Assembly: GCF_002163625.1 (NCBI RefSeq)
Contig: NZ_CP020892.1
Coordinates: 3,596,001-3,660,000 of the forward strand
Reading direction: 5' to 3'
Source of the DNA: Pseudomonas sp. M30-35
Lineage (GTDB): Bacteria > Pseudomonadota > Gammaproteobacteria > Pseudomonadales > Pseudomonadaceae
Length of the DNA: 64,000 nt
The notes beneath the pieces were generated by a model. The model searched no databases and was not told where the DNA came from. It was given only the letters and a program-made list of their open reading frames with translations. This document shows, one piece after another, positions 42,718-52,377 of this stretch (the first letter of the stretch is position 1; the number at the start of each line of letters is the position of its first letter). A program made the translations under genes and the position numbers.

Positions 42718-44094
42718 ATGGAATTTATCAACTCCCTCGTCAACACAATAAACGGACTCGTCTGGGGCCCACCGATGCTGGTGGCGATTCTCGGTACTGG
42801 CCTGTTCCTGATGCTGCGTCTGAAACTCATGCCACTCAGAAAGATTGGCGCAGGCTTCAGCTTGATGTGGCAAGGCCGCAAGAAAGACGACGAAGCCAGC
42901 GGCGAAATCAGCCCATTTCAGGCGCTGATGACTTGTTTGGCAGCAACCGTGGGTACCGGCAACATCGCCGGTGTGGCGACCGCTATTTTCCTGGGTGGCC
43001 CCGGCGCACTATTTTGGATGTGGTGCACCGCACTGGTTGGCATGGCGACTAAATACTGCGAAGTGGTTCTCGCGGTGCATTACCGTGAGAAAGATGAACG
43101 CGGCGAGCATGTCGGCGGACCGATGTACGCCATCAAAAATGGTCTGGGCAAGAAGTGGGTGTGGCTCGGCACTGCATTCGCCATCTTTGGCGGTCTGGCA
43201 GGCTTTGGCATCGGCAACATGGTTCAGGTCAACAGCATGGCCCACGCCCTTGAAACCACCTTCGACATTCCGCTGTGGGTAACCGGTGTTGTCAGCATGG
43301 TCGCGGTAGGCTTGGTTATCCTTGGCGGTATCAAGCGTATCGGCGTAGTTGCAGCAGCCCTCGTTCCGTTTATGTGCATCGCTTACATCGTCGCCTCTAT
43401 CGCAGTGCTAGTGGTGTTTGCTGACCAAATCCCTAACGCTTTCACTCTGATTTTCACCCACGCGTTCAGCCCGATAGCAGCCACCGGCGGCTTTGCCGGT
43501 GCGGCAGTGATTGCGGCGATTCGTTTTGGTGTGGCGCGCGGTATTTTCTCCAACGAAGCAGGCCTCGGTACCGCCGGTATCGCTCAAGCAGCGGGCACCA
43601 CCAATAGTCCAGTGCGCTCAGGCATGATCGGTATGCTCGGCACGTTCATTGACACCTTGGTGATCTGCACCATGACTGGCTTGGCCATCATCGCCTCTGG
43701 TGTTTGGACCAGCGGCGTAAGTGGCGCAGCTCTTTCAGCATCAGCCTTTGAATCAGCAATGCCTGGTTTCGGCGGCGCATTCCTGAGTATTGCGCTGGTG
43801 GTGTTCGCCTTCACCACTATTCTTGGCTGGAGCTATTTTGGCGAGCGTTGCTGGGAGTTTATGGTCGGCACTAAAGCGATCATGCCGTTCCGCATTATCT
43901 GGGTGCTGGTCGTACCGATTGGCGCTATCGCCCAACTCGACTTTACTTGGTTGCTGGCCGATACCCTGAACGGCTTGATGGCCCTGCCGAACTTGCTATC
44001 GCTACTGCTGTTGAGCCCGATTGTGGTCAAGCTGACCCGCGAGCACTTCAACCCTGACATCGTTAAGCGCAGCGTCGAATCGCTGCAGCGCTAA
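42718..44094 (+). CDS. AGCS family alanine/glycine:sodium symporter
   Basis: 458-residue inner-membrane permease with about eleven helices. AGCS marks: [23 protein letters not shown] at the start, [31 protein letters not shown] near 70-100, and [23 protein letters not shown] near 280. It imports glycine and/or alanine with sodium. Placed between gcvP and glyA, glycine is the likely main substrate. AAGAAGG ribosome site 8 bases before the ATG; the earlier GTG at 42709 is not used in my view. Confidence 0.92.
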   Translation: MEFINSLVNTINGLVWGPPMLVAILGTGLFLMLRLKLMPLRKIGAGFSLMWQGRKKDDEASGEISPFQALMTCLAATVGTGNIAGVATAIFLGGPGALFWMWCTALVGMATKYCEVVLAVHYREKDERGEHVGGPMYAIKNGLGKKWVWLGTAFAIFGGLAGFGIGNMVQVNSMAHALETTFDIPLWVTGVVSMVAVGLVILGGIKRIGVVAAALVPFMCIAYIVASIAVLVVFADQIPNAFTLIFTHAFSPIAATGGFAGAAVIAAIRFGVARGIFSNEAGLGTAGIAQAAGTTNSPVRSGMIGMLGTFIDTLVICTMTGLAIIASGVWTSGVSGAALSASAFESAMPGFGGAFLSIALVVFAFTTILGWSYFGERCWEFMVGTKAIMPFRIIWVLVVPIGAIAQLDFTWLLADTLNGLMALPNLLSLLLLSPIVVKLTREHFNPDIVKRSVESLQR

Positions 44095-44102
44095 CTCAAC
44101 AT

Positions 44103-44127
44103 GGCGCGAGCGATAAACGCTCGCGCC
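44103..44127. other. intercistronic hairpin between the AGCS gene and glyA
   Basis: A perfect 10-base stem (GGCGCGAGCG / CGCTCGCGCC) with an ATAAA loop, just after the transporter stop. It is followed by CGACTTTAAGG, without a T-run, and is more likely an mRNA-stability element than a terminator. Confidence 0.6.
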
Positions 44128-44147
44128 CGACTTTAAGGACAGCTGCA

Positions 44148-45401
44148 ATGTTCTACAAAAGCCTGACTCTGAACGAATACGATCCAGCATTGGCACGTGC
44201 ACTGAACGCAGAAGATCGCCGCCAGGAAGATCACATCGAACTGATCGCTTCGGAAAACTACACCAGCCCAGCGGTGATGGAAGCGCAGGGCAGCGGCCTG
44301 ACCAACAAGTACGCAGAAGGCTATCCAGGCAAGCGTTACTATGGTGGCTGCGAACACGTTGATGTGGTTGAAAGCCTCGCCATTGAACGCGCCAAGCAAT
44401 TGTTCGGCGCCGATTACGCCAACGTCCAGCCCCACTCTGGCTCATCAGCAAACTCAGCGGTGTATCTAGCGCTGCTGGAAGCAGGTGACACCATTCTCGG
44501 CATGAGTCTGGCACACGGCGGCCACCTGACTCACGGCGCGAAAGTGAGCTCGTCGGGCAAGCTCTACAACGCAGTCCAGTACGGCATCGACGAACAAGGC
44601 CTGATTGATTACGCCGAAGTTGAACGTCTGGCACTTGAGCACAAGCCAAAGATGATCGTTGCCGGTTTCTCCGCATACTCGCGCACCCTCGACTTCCCCC
44701 GCTTCCGTGAAATCGCTGACAAAGTCGGTGCTTACCTGTTTGTCGACATGGCCCACGTAGCGGGCTTGGTTGCTGCAGGCCTGTACCCGAATCCGCTGCC
44801 ATACGCAGACGTTGTCACCACCACTACGCACAAAACCCTACGTGGCCCACGTGGCGGTCTGATTCTGGCCAAGGCCAACGAGGCGATCGAGAAGAAGCTC
44901 AACTCGGCAGTCTTTCCTGGCAGCCAAGGTGGCCCGTTGATGCATGTCATCGCCGGTAAAGCGGTGTGCTTCAAAGAAGCCATGGAGCCGAGCTTCAAAA
45001 CCTATCAACAGCAAGTGATCAAAAACGCCCAAGCCATGGCTGAAGTGTTTATCGGTCGCGGCTTTGAAGTGGTTTCTGACGGTACTGACAACCACCTGTT
45101 CCTGCTCAGCCTGATCAAGCAAGGCCTGACCGGCAAAGCCGCTGATGCAGCGCTGGGTGCTGCGCATATCACCGTCAACAAAAACGCTGTGCCGAATGAT
45201 CCGCAGTCGCCTTTCGTCACCTCGGGTATTCGCATTGGCACTCCGGCAGTGACCACCCGCGGCTTCAAAGAAGGCGAGTGCCGTGAGCTGGCGGGCTGGA
45301 TTTGCGACATTCTCGATGAACTGGAGAACCCAGCCATAATCGAACGTGTACGTGGACAGGTTGGTGAGTTCTGCAAGACCTTCCCAGTCTACGCTGAATA
45401 A
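44148..45401 (+). CDS. glyA: serine hydroxymethyltransferase
   Basis: 417-residue PLP enzyme that interconverts glycine plus methylene-tetrahydrofolate and serine. Here it turns the methylene-THF from glycine cleavage plus a second glycine into serine for SdaA. Seen: [19 protein letters not shown] near 26, [37 protein letters not shown], and the PLP lysine in [13 protein letters not shown] near residue 228. AAGGAC ribosome site. Probably a second, catabolic glyA, as its neighbours are all glycine/serine degradation genes. Confidence 0.97.
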   Translation: MFYKSLTLNEYDPALARALNAEDRRQEDHIELIASENYTSPAVMEAQGSGLTNKYAEGYPGKRYYGGCEHVDVVESLAIERAKQLFGADYANVQPHSGSSANSAVYLALLEAGDTILGMSLAHGGHLTHGAKVSSSGKLYNAVQYGIDEQGLIDYAEVERLALEHKPKMIVAGFSAYSRTLDFPRFREIADKVGAYLFVDMAHVAGLVAAGLYPNPLPYADVVTTTTHKTLRGPRGGLILAKANEAIEKKLNSAVFPGSQGGPLMHVIAGKAVCFKEAMEPSFKTYQQQVIKNAQAMAEVFIGRGFEVVSDGTDNHLFLLSLIKQGLTGKAADAALGAAHITVNKNAVPNDPQSPFVTSGIRIGTPAVTTRGFKEGECRELAGWICDILDELENPAIIERVRGQVGEFCKTFPVYAE

Positions 45402-45497
45402 GTAAGGCGCATAAATCGCTTATCCGGCGAGCGCCTCACACGCAATTATTGATGCGGTTTGCAGCCACAAGCGCAGACCGCGGATAACCGAGGTTAT

Positions 45498-46874
45498 ATG
45501 TCACTCAGTGTTTTTGACTTGTTCAAAATTGGTATCGGCCCTTCCAGCTCTCACACGGTTGGACCGATGCGAGCGGCTGCTCGCTTTGTCGAAGGTTTAC
45601 GCCGCGACGACCTGCTGGCGACTACCGAGCAGGTCAAGGTCGAACTTTATGGCTCGCTGGGCGCAACCGGCAAAGGCCACGGCAGCGACAAAGCCGTGTT
45701 ACTCGGCTTGCTTGGCGAACAACCCGACAACGTCGATACCAGCACCATTGATGCACGCCTGAAAGCGATTCGAGCAGCTGGAGAACTTAATTTACTCGGC
45801 GAAAAAACCATTCGCTTTGTCGAGAAAGAACACTTGGCGATGATCCGCAAGCCCTTGGCGTTTCATCCCAACGGCATGATCTTCCGCGCCTTTGATCAAG
45901 CCGGCCTGCAAGTACGCAGCCGCGAGTATTATTCAGTGGGCGGCGGCTTTGTGGTGGATGATGAAGCAGCAGGTGCGGACCGCATCGTTGAAGACCAAAC
46001 CAAGCTTCCCTACCCGTTCACCACCGGCAAACAACTGCTGGCCCATTGTGTCGAGCACAACTTGTCGATTAGTCAGGTGATGCTCGCCAATGAAGCAGCC
46101 TGGCGCCCCGAAGCGGAAACCCGTGAGCGCCTGCTGAACATCTGGCAGGTGATGCAAGATTGCGTCACGGCCGGCTGCAACAACGAAGGCATCATGCCGG
46201 GTGGCCTCAAGGTTAAACGTCGCGCGGCGGCCCTTTATCGTCAGCTATGCAAAAACCCCGAAGCGAACATGCGTGATGCGCTGAGCGTACTCGACTGGGT
46301 CAATCTGTATGCCCTGGCAGTCAATGAAGAAAACGCCAGCGGCGGCCGAGTGGTCACTGCGCCAACTAACGGCGCGGCAGGTATCATCCCGGCCGTCATG
46401 CATTACTACACACGCTTTATCAGCGGTGCCAACGACGATGGCGTCGTGCGTTTTCTGCTCACTGCAGCGGCTATCGGTATCCTCTATAAAGAAAACGCCT
46501 CGATCTCCGGCGCCGAAGTCGGCTGTCAGGGCGAAGTGGGTGTGGCCTGCTCCATGGCAGCGGGCGCCCTGTGTGAAGTGCTTGGCGGTAGCGTTCAGCA
46601 AGTTGAGAACGCCGCTGAAATCGGCATGGAGCACAACCTCGGCCTGACCTGCGACCCCGTCGGTGGACTGGTCCAAGTGCCCTGTATTGAACGCAATGCC
46701 ATGGGCTCAGTTAAAGCCATCAATGCTGTGCGCATGGCCTTGCGCGGCGACGGTCAGCACTTTATCTCGCTGGACAAAGTGATTCGGACCATGCGCCAAA
46801 CCGGCGCCGACATGAAAAGTAAGTACAAAGAAACCTCTCGCGGCGGCCTAGCCGTGAACATTATCGAATGCTGA
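45498..46874 (+). CDS. sdaA: L-serine ammonia-lyase (iron-sulfur type)
   Basis: 458-residue enzyme that deaminates serine to pyruvate and ammonia, completing glycine-to-pyruvate conversion. Start motif [20 protein letters not shown] is the classic N-terminus. The 4Fe-4S cysteines are in [26 protein letters not shown] and nearby positions. The frame extends to 45459, but the ATG at 45498 has GAGG 5 bases upstream and the conserved start. Lies between glyA and gcvT as in other pseudomonads. Confidence 0.95.
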   Translation: MSLSVFDLFKIGIGPSSSHTVGPMRAAARFVEGLRRDDLLATTEQVKVELYGSLGATGKGHGSDKAVLLGLLGEQPDNVDTSTIDARLKAIRAAGELNLLGEKTIRFVEKEHLAMIRKPLAFHPNGMIFRAFDQAGLQVRSREYYSVGGGFVVDDEAAGADRIVEDQTKLPYPFTTGKQLLAHCVEHNLSISQVMLANEAAWRPEAETRERLLNIWQVMQDCVTAGCNNEGIMPGGLKVKRRAAALYRQLCKNPEANMRDALSVLDWVNLYALAVNEENASGGRVVTAPTNGAAGIIPAVMHYYTRFISGANDDGVVRFLLTAAAIGILYKENASISGAEVGCQGEVGVACSMAAGALCEVLGGSVQQVENAAEIGMEHNLGLTCDPVGGLVQVPCIERNAMGSVKAINAVRMALRGDGQHFISLDKVIRTMRQTGADMKSKYKETSRGGLAVNIIEC

Positions 46875-46929
46875 TAGCGCGCTGCGTGCAGTACAGGCTC
46901 GCAGCGGACAGAACACCAAGGAGACATGC

Positions 46930-48054
46930 ATGACTACCGAAACCCTCGCAAAAACCCCATTGCACGCGTTACACCTTGAGCTAGGCGCACGAATGGTGCC
47001 GTTCGCCGGCTATGACATGCCTGTGCAGTACCCGCTTGGCGTCATGAAAGAGCACTTGCAGACCCGTGATCAAGCTGGCTTGTTTGATGTGTCGCACATG
47101 GGCCAACTGGTGCTACGCGGCGCCAATTCAGCGAAAGCCCTGGAAACCTTGGTACCGGTAGACATTATCGACCTGCCGGTTGGCATGCAGCGCTACGCCA
47201 TGTTTACCGATGAAAACGGCGGCATCCTTGATGACCTGATGGTTGCCAACCTCGGTGATGACACCCTGTTCTTGGTGGTCAATGCGGCCTGTAAAGATCA
47301 GGATCTGGCACACTTGCGTAAGCACATTGGTGAGCAGTGCGAGATTGAAAGCCTGTTTGATTCGCGTGCGCTGCTTGCCCTGCAAGGCCCGAAAGCAGTT
47401 GACGTCCTCAGCCGTCTCGCTCCTGAAGTGGCGAAGATGACCTTTATGCAATTCGCTCAGGTGCGCCTGCTGGGTGTTGATTGCTTCGTCAGCCGTTCGG
47501 GTTATACCGGCGAAGATGGCTACGAAATCTCAGTGCCCAATGAGCACGCTGAAACTCTGGCGCGCAGCCTGCTGGCTGAGCCTGAAGTCGAAGCGATTGG
47601 TCTTGGTGCCCGCGACTCACTGCGCCTCGAAGCAGGCCTGTGCCTGTACGGCCATGACATGAGCACCAGCAGCACGCCAATCGAAGCCAGCCTGCTTTGG
47701 GCCATGTCCAAACCACGCCGCGCTGACGGCGCGCGTGCTGGCGGCTTCCCCGGCGCTGAACAGATCTTCGCCCAACAGCAAACTGGGGTAGCCAGCAAGC
47801 GCGTAGGCCTGCTGCCACAGGAACGGGTACCTGTTCGCGAAGGCGCTGAGATTGTCGATGCCGACGGTAACAACATCGGCACAGTCACCAGTGGCGGTTT
47901 CGGCCCAACGCTGGGTGCGCCGGTTGCCATGGGCTACGTTCAAGCCAGCCATGTGCCGGTTGGCAGTGATGTCTGGGCAATCGTACGTGGCAAGCGCGTG
48001 GCGATGAAAGTTGCCAAAACACCTTTCGTAGAGCAGCGTTACTACCGCGGCTGA
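46930..48054 (+). CDS. gcvT: glycine cleavage system aminomethyltransferase, T protein
   Basis: 374 residues. Transfers the methylene group from aminomethyl-GcvH to tetrahydrofolate, releasing ammonia. Seen: HLELGARMVPFAGYDMPVQY near 15, QAGLFDVSHMGQL near 52, the folate-binding aspartate region GYTGEDGYEISVP near 195, and LGARDSLRLEAGLCLYGHDM near 225. AAGGAG ribosome site 7 bases upstream. Last gene of the gcv cluster; a palindrome follows at 48070. Confidence 0.96.
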   Translation: MTTETLAKTPLHALHLELGARMVPFAGYDMPVQYPLGVMKEHLQTRDQAGLFDVSHMGQLVLRGANSAKALETLVPVDIIDLPVGMQRYAMFTDENGGILDDLMVANLGDDTLFLVVNAACKDQDLAHLRKHIGEQCEIESLFDSRALLALQGPKAVDVLSRLAPEVAKMTFMQFAQVRLLGVDCFVSRSGYTGEDGYEISVPNEHAETLARSLLAEPEVEAIGLGARDSLRLEAGLCLYGHDMSTSSTPIEASLLWAMSKPRRADGARAGGFPGAEQIFAQQQTGVASKRVGLLPQERVPVREGAEIVDADGNNIGTVTSGGFGPTLGAPVAMGYVQASHVPVGSDVWAIVRGKRVAMKVAKTPFVEQRYYRG

Positions 48055-48069
48055 TCGACCGGCAGCAAT

Positions 48070-48096
48070 GGCGGACAAAAAAAGCGTTGTCCGCCC
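48070..48096. repeat. REP-like palindrome left of the IS110 element
   Basis: GGCGGACAA / TTGTCCGCC (9 base pairs) around AAAAAGCG, 16 bases after gcvT. A similar palindrome (GGCGGGCAGTAAAGCGTTATCCGCC) lies at 49401-49428 on the other side of the transposase gene. Both share AGCGTTRTCCGCCCT. It may double as the gcvT terminator. Confidence 0.6.
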
Positions 48097-48098
48097 TT

Positions 48099-49315
48099 GT
48101 ATCTCGACTACTGCTTATTTTAGAGCGATAGTTCCCGATTGATCCTCGGGGGAGCGAGTGCAAGCCGTGTCCGCCCTAAAGCTTCGAGCTTGTAACGTAG
48201 ATAGCGCTGCACTCCTCCGTACTCATCCAACAAGTCCGAACGGTATCCTGAGCCTCGAGCTCGCATCAGCAAGGCTGGACGGATGAAGTGATGATCGACC
48301 TAACTCAATGAGGAGTAAGCGTCATGACGATAGTTGTCGGCATCGACATAGCTAAACAGACCTTCGATATCGCCACTCTGCAAGATAACGGCAAGTACCG
48401 CACCAAAGCCAAGCTGAGTAATAACGCTGCGGGCTTTGAGGTCTTTCGGCAGTGGCTGCTTAAGCACGCTGAAGCCGATGCCTGGGTCGTAATGGAGGCC
48501 ACTGGCATCTATCACGAAGCTTTGGCTGAGTGGCTGTTTAAGCTGGGTTACCGTGTTTGCGTCCTTAACCCCGCACAAATGGCCTATTACGCTCGCAGCC
48601 AGCTGCAGCGGGTAAAGACGGATAAAGTCGATGCCAAGCTCATCGCTGACTATGGCCGCAGGCATCAGACCGAACTACGAGCTTGGCAGCCTGAGCAGCC
48701 TTCTATTCGCCGTCTGAAAGCGTTAGTGCGCCGTTTGAAGGATTTGCAGGAGCTGGAGCAAATCGAACAAAACCGCCTAGATGTGACCAACGAACAGAAG
48801 GTCAGGGCGTCAATTGAATCGGTGCTTGAGCACTTGCGTCAACAAATCGATGAAACGCTAAAGGCGATCAAACAGCACTTCGATGACAACGACGATCTAC
48901 GCGGCCAGCGAGACCTGCTAACCAGTATCGATGGCATTGCGGACAGAACCGCAGCGCTTGTACTGGCGGAGTTGGGCGATATCGAACGCTTCGAAAGCAG
49001 CCGTGCGGTCACGGCCTTTGCCGGACTTAATCCCAGGTTACAAGAATCAGGAATGCTCAAAGGTCATGTGCGGATATCGCGCATGGGCTCAGTTAGGTTA
49101 CGCGCCGGGCTTTATATGCCAGGTATCGTATCCATCACTCGTAACCCCGCTATTCGGGCACTGGCTGAGCGAATGAGAGCCAATGGCAAAACGGGTAAAC
49201 AGATCATCTGCGCAGCTATGCGCAAGCTGCTCTGCATTGCCTACGGAGTACTAAAATCCGGAAAACCATTTGACCCTCTTCTCGCTATTGCAAGATGAGG
49301 ATCAAGACGGTATCT
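48099..49315 (+). mobile_element. IS110-family insertion sequence (approximate limits)
   Basis: About 1.2 kb holding a single intact IS110-type transposase. Limits are approximate: IS110 elements lack terminal inverted repeats, and I used a GTATCT direct repeat at 48099-48104 and 49310-49315 as a guess. The element sits between gcvT and dsbG and is flanked by palindromes of the REP type, which some IS110 elements in Pseudomonas use as targets. Confidence 0.6.
48324..49298 (+). CDS. IS110 family transposase
   Basis: 324 residues, intact. The N-terminal RuvC-like DEDD domain begins VVGIDIAKQTFDIATL (first aspartate) and continues with VVMEATGIYHEALAEWL (glutamate) and RVKTDKVDAKLIADYG (DxxDA). 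A coiled-coil stretch follows (about 125-185). The C-terminal transposase_20 domain has LTSIDGIADRTAALVLAELG, FAGLNPRLQESG and the catalytic-serine region near RISRMGSVRLRAGLY. AGGAG ribosome site. No frameshift or stop seen, so the element may be active. Confidence 0.93.
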   Translation: MTIVVGIDIAKQTFDIATLQDNGKYRTKAKLSNNAAGFEVFRQWLLKHAEADAWVVMEATGIYHEALAEWLFKLGYRVCVLNPAQMAYYARSQLQRVKTDKVDAKLIADYGRRHQTELRAWQPEQPSIRRLKALVRRLKDLQELEQIEQNRLDVTNEQKVRASIESVLEHLRQQIDETLKAIKQHFDDNDDLRGQRDLLTSIDGIADRTAALVLAELGDIERFESSRAVTAFAGLNPRLQESGMLKGHVRISRMGSVRLRAGLYMPGIVSITRNPAIRALAERMRANGKTGKQIICAAMRKLLCIAYGVLKSGKPFDPLLAIAR

Positions 49316-49328
49316 ACTCATGTGCTTC

Positions 49329-49428
49329 GTAGGGTGTGGCAACGTGAAGCTTGCCCACCAGAGTCCAATCATTTGGCACAGGTGTTAACCCGTGCCAAAT
49401 GGCGGGCAGTAAAGCGTTATCCGCCCTA
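49329..49428. repeat. REP-like palindrome cluster right of the IS110 element
   Basis: Three hairpins in 100 bases: GTAGGGTGTGGCAA...TTGCCCACC (49329-49359), a perfect 9-base stem ATTTGGCAC / GTGCCAAAT (49371-49400), and GGCGGGCAGTAAAGCGTTATCCGCCC (49401-49427), which is near-identical in layout to the one at 48070-48096. They fill the gap before dsbG. Confidence 0.6.
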
Positions 49429-50196
49429 CTCGCCCATGATCGCTTTTAACGCATCAGGACGCGGTGCGCCTTGTTGCTGCTGCATGCGCCCACCTTTATC
49501 CAGATAGAAAATCGCCGGAGTCGCCTGGCCGCCCAACTCGCTCATTAGCGCTAAGTTGCTATCAAGCTGTTTCTGGATATTCGCTGGAATGGTTTTTAAC
49601 GCGGCAAGTGAACTTGAGCGCCCCGCGGCCTCATGCTCGTTAAGCGTTTGCTCTGGCGACTTGGCCGTCAGTATTGCAGCAGCCTTGGCTTCGCTGTCGT
49701 CGCGGATGATGCCAACCATGATATGGCGCAGTTGCACTTTTCCGGACTCAACCCAAGGTCGCGCCTGCTTCCAAAACATTGTGCAGTACGGACAGTTGGG
49801 GTCGCTGAATACATAGACCACGCGAGGCGCATCGGGTTTACCGTCCGCCACCCAGCTGCTTTTCTCCATGCGCGCCCACATTTCCTTGGCCATCGGCTGA
49901 TAAACCAACTTTTCCAGCGGCGCCTCACTGAGATCAGCGCCCTGCTCATCGAGCAATGTGCCAAGCAGCACGTGTTTACCATCCGGCATCAGGTACAGCG
50001 CTATGGCCTGGCCATTGTACTTAGCCGCAAAACCTTGCATGTCGCCGGGGGCATCAAACCGGCCGACGACTTCAGCACCGCGTGCTTCTACAGCCTTGAT
50101 CGGTGCCGGCCATTCTTCCGCATGTATGCCCGCAGCACCTGCGCTGAACAACGCCAGCGCCAGCCAGCGCGAGGGTTTAAACATGAACCTACTCAT
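49426..50196 (-). CDS. dsbG: thiol:disulfide interchange protein DsbG
   Basis: 256-residue periplasmic protein with a signal peptide (about 1-26, LALALFSAGAAGIHAEE). The N-terminal dimerisation domain includes VGRFDAPGDMQGFAAKYNG. The thioredoxin fold carries CPYC in FSDPNCPYCTMFWKQARP near residue 134, and the cis-proline loop GGQATPAIFY. DsbG/DsbC proteins reduce or isomerise disulfides and rescue sulfenylated cysteines in the periplasm. Its ATG overlaps the stop of the upstream TlpA-like gene (ATGA), so the two are coupled; this pair is found together in other pseudomonads. Confidence 0.9.
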   Translation of the reverse strand: MSRFMFKPSRWLALALFSAGAAGIHAEEWPAPIKAVEARGAEVVGRFDAPGDMQGFAAKYNGQAIALYLMPDGKHVLLGTLLDEQGADLSEAPLEKLVYQPMAKEMWARMEKSSWVADGKPDAPRVVYVFSDPNCPYCTMFWKQARPWVESGKVQLRHIMVGIIRDDSEAKAAAILTAKSPEQTLNEHEAAGRSSSLAALKTIPANIQKQLDSNLALMSELGGQATPAIFYLDKGGRMQQQQGAPRPDALKAIMGE

Positions 50197-51008
50197 TGTT
50201 TACCATCCTTTTTAAACAGTTCTAGTACTTGCGATAGGCTCGCATCAGACAGCTCACCGAGATGGCTGCCAATCTGGCGACCTTGAGCGTCATAAAACAC
50301 CGTGGTCGGTAATGCACGTGAGCCGACTAAAGGTCCAAGCTGTGCGCCGCTATCCAGTAGCACATTGCTCATGGTCAGCTGACCCGCCTGCAGAAATCGA
50401 CTAATTTCGTCTTGGCCTTCACCCTGATTGACGAATAAGAAGGTCACGTCAGTATGGCGCGCTTGCGCCGCAGCCAGCACTGGCATCTCTCGCCGGCACG
50501 GCGGGCACCAGGTTGCCCATAGGTTGACCACTAAAGGCTTGCCCGCATAATCGCTCAGGTTAACCCCTTTGCCATCCATTGTGGCGAGGGCAACTTCGGG
50601 TAAGCGGGTGCCCTGCTCCAGAGCGCGCATCATTGCCGTGCCTGAGCCCCAGACTAACAACCCGGCAACCAATGCGATGCCCAGCGGACGGCGCATCAGA
50701 GGTTCCTTGAGCAACCAATACAGGCCCAACCCCAGCGCCAACAATACGCCGGGCCACGCGATAAAGCCGCCATCGCGCAGATCGATCAATTGCCATAAGT
50801 CATTCTGGAAATGTTCAAAGTAGCGCACAACGAAGGCAACACGCGCCCCCAGCACACCAACCAGGAACATCAGGAACAGGCGATTTTCTGGATTGCTCTT
50901 GGCGTTGCGCCCAACCCACCAGCCAACCAACGTGGCCACAAACAAGCTGCTTAATAACAGCAAATGGGCCGCCGACATATTCAACGGCCCAAGGTTAACG
51001 CTAAGCAT
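50193..51008 (-). CDS. membrane-anchored TlpA/DsbE-like thioredoxin
   Basis: 271 residues. The first 125 residues contain about four hydrophobic helices; the loop ARVAFVVRYFEHF and the GGFIAWPGVLLAL segment recall the Lgt (prolipoprotein diacylglyceryl transferase) membrane region. The rest is a periplasmic TlpA-type thioredoxin domain with WCPPC in NLWATWCPPCRREMP near 165-171 and the ALPTTVFYDAQG cis-proline loop. It probably passes reducing power to DsbG, with which it overlaps. The TTG at 51014 is in frame but the ATG at 51008 has AAGGA 7 bases upstream. A DsbD gene expected next is not present. Confidence 0.85.
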   Translation of the reverse strand: MLSVNLGPLNMSAAHLLLLSSLFVATLVGWWVGRNAKSNPENRLFLMFLVGVLGARVAFVVRYFEHFQNDLWQLIDLRDGGFIAWPGVLLALGLGLYWLLKEPLMRRPLGIALVAGLLVWGSGTAMMRALEQGTRLPEVALATMDGKGVNLSDYAGKPLVVNLWATWCPPCRREMPVLAAAQARHTDVTFLFVNQGEGQDEISRFLQAGQLTMSNVLLDSGAQLGPLVGSRALPTTVFYDAQGRQIGSHLGELSDASLSQVLELFKKDGKQ

Positions 51009-51123
51009 CCGCAATCCTTGAGATGAGCTGTGCCTGAGTTGGATTACTCAGGCAGACAACTGCGACCTATCCATTCAATAAAGAGTTCAGTAAAACCAAA
51101 CCCTCAAGCGTTACGAGCTATGT

Positions 51124-52254
51124 TCAGCGCAATTGCTCAACCATATCAGCGATCACGCTGAGTACATCCTTGCCCAACTGTGCCGAACGCTGACCGTTCC
51201 AGCCGGTGCGCGGACACGGCGTGTCGTTGTGGTCCTTGAATGGCATCTCGATGGTGAACGCCAGGCAGTCGAACTCCATACCCACCGAGTTACACGCCAA
51301 GGTGGTGTTGGCCTTACCCGGCTCACTGCGCGGATAACCAAAACGCGTCTGAAACTCAGCACCACTGGCAACCAATCGGCTGCGAAAATCGCTCTCAAGC
51401 TTCTCCAGCCGTGGGCTGTACCCCGGATTACCCTCACAACCGGCCGTAAACACGTGGGGAATTTCTTCATCGCCGTGAATATCCAGAAACAGGTCAACGC
51501 CGATCTTGCGCATTTGCTGCTGAACGAAATATACCTCGGGGCTTTGCTCTTCACTTGCTGACTGCCAGGCTCGATTAAGGTCCTGACCGGCAGCATTGGT
51601 GCGCAAATGCCCACGGTAAGCGCCGTCAGGATTCATATTCGGCACCAGGTACAAATCAGCATGTTCGAGCAAGTGCTTGAGCTGGGCATCTTCACTGTTT
51701 TTCAGGCGTTCAATCACGCCTTCCATGTACCACTCAGCCATGTGCTCGCCCGGATGTTGCTGGGCGATGATCCAGACTTTGCGCTGTGCTTTGGGGTTGC
51801 GGCTGACTTTCAACAACTGAATATCGCGCCCTTCAATACTCTTGCCCGTGGCGATAACCTGCGCCCCAGCATCGGCAACCGCGCTTGCTATCAATTGCTC
51901 ATGGCGAGCACGGCTATAGGGCTCAAAATAGGCAAACCATATCTGCGTCTGATGCGGCGCCAACTCAAAATCGAGCGCACCATCCTGAAAGCGGCTCGGG
52001 ACCCTGAACCACTTTTTCTGATCATATGAAGCAGCGGTGTCATAGCCGCTCCATGCATGGCTGTAGGCAGAACTGTGGGCATTAGTCAGGCTGAAACCAA
52101 TCGGCTTGCCCGGTGTAAGACCATCCACTTTAAAATGGAACCACTGGAAGTGATGGCTGCGCAGATCAGGACGAATCGCAAGCAATACCCGCTGAGGATT
52201 ACTGGCATCAATAACCTCGATATTGCCACTGTCAAAATCACAACTGATCTGCAT
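51124..52254 (-). CDS. M14-family cytosolic carboxypeptidase
   Basis: 376-residue zinc carboxypeptidase of the Nna1/AGBL-like (M14D) group. No signal peptide. An N-terminal beta domain (about 1-110, with YDQKKWFRVPSRF) is followed by the peptidase domain. Zinc ligands are in QQHPGEHMAEWYMEG (HxxE near 166) and DIHGDEEIPH (histidine near 265). NMNPDGAYRGHLRTNAAGQDLNR is the substrate-binding block, and FTIEMPFKD near 343 supplies the catalytic glutamate. It removes C-terminal residues from peptides, perhaps glutamates; the bacterial role is poorly known. The ATG at 52254 (GAGG upstream) is preferred to the GTG at 52260. Confidence 0.88.
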   Translation of the reverse strand: MQISCDFDSGNIEVIDASNPQRVLLAIRPDLRSHHFQWFHFKVDGLTPGKPIGFSLTNAHSSAYSHAWSGYDTAASYDQKKWFRVPSRFQDGALDFELAPHQTQIWFAYFEPYSRARHEQLIASAVADAGAQVIATGKSIEGRDIQLLKVSRNPKAQRKVWIIAQQHPGEHMAEWYMEGVIERLKNSEDAQLKHLLEHADLYLVPNMNPDGAYRGHLRTNAAGQDLNRAWQSASEEQSPEVYFVQQQMRKIGVDLFLDIHGDEEIPHVFTAGCEGNPGYSPRLEKLESDFRSRLVASGAEFQTRFGYPRSEPGKANTTLACNSVGMEFDCLAFTIEMPFKDHNDTPCPRTGWNGQRSAQLGKDVLSVIADMVEQLR

Positions 52255-52377
52255 ATGCACCTCAAAAACATTTAATCTAAAAGACCCTCAAGAGGATCGC
52301 AGGTCTAACCCCACTTGCAAACGCCAATGGCGACAAAATAGTTGCCGTGAGCGCATGCAACGCGCCACTGAGGGCGA

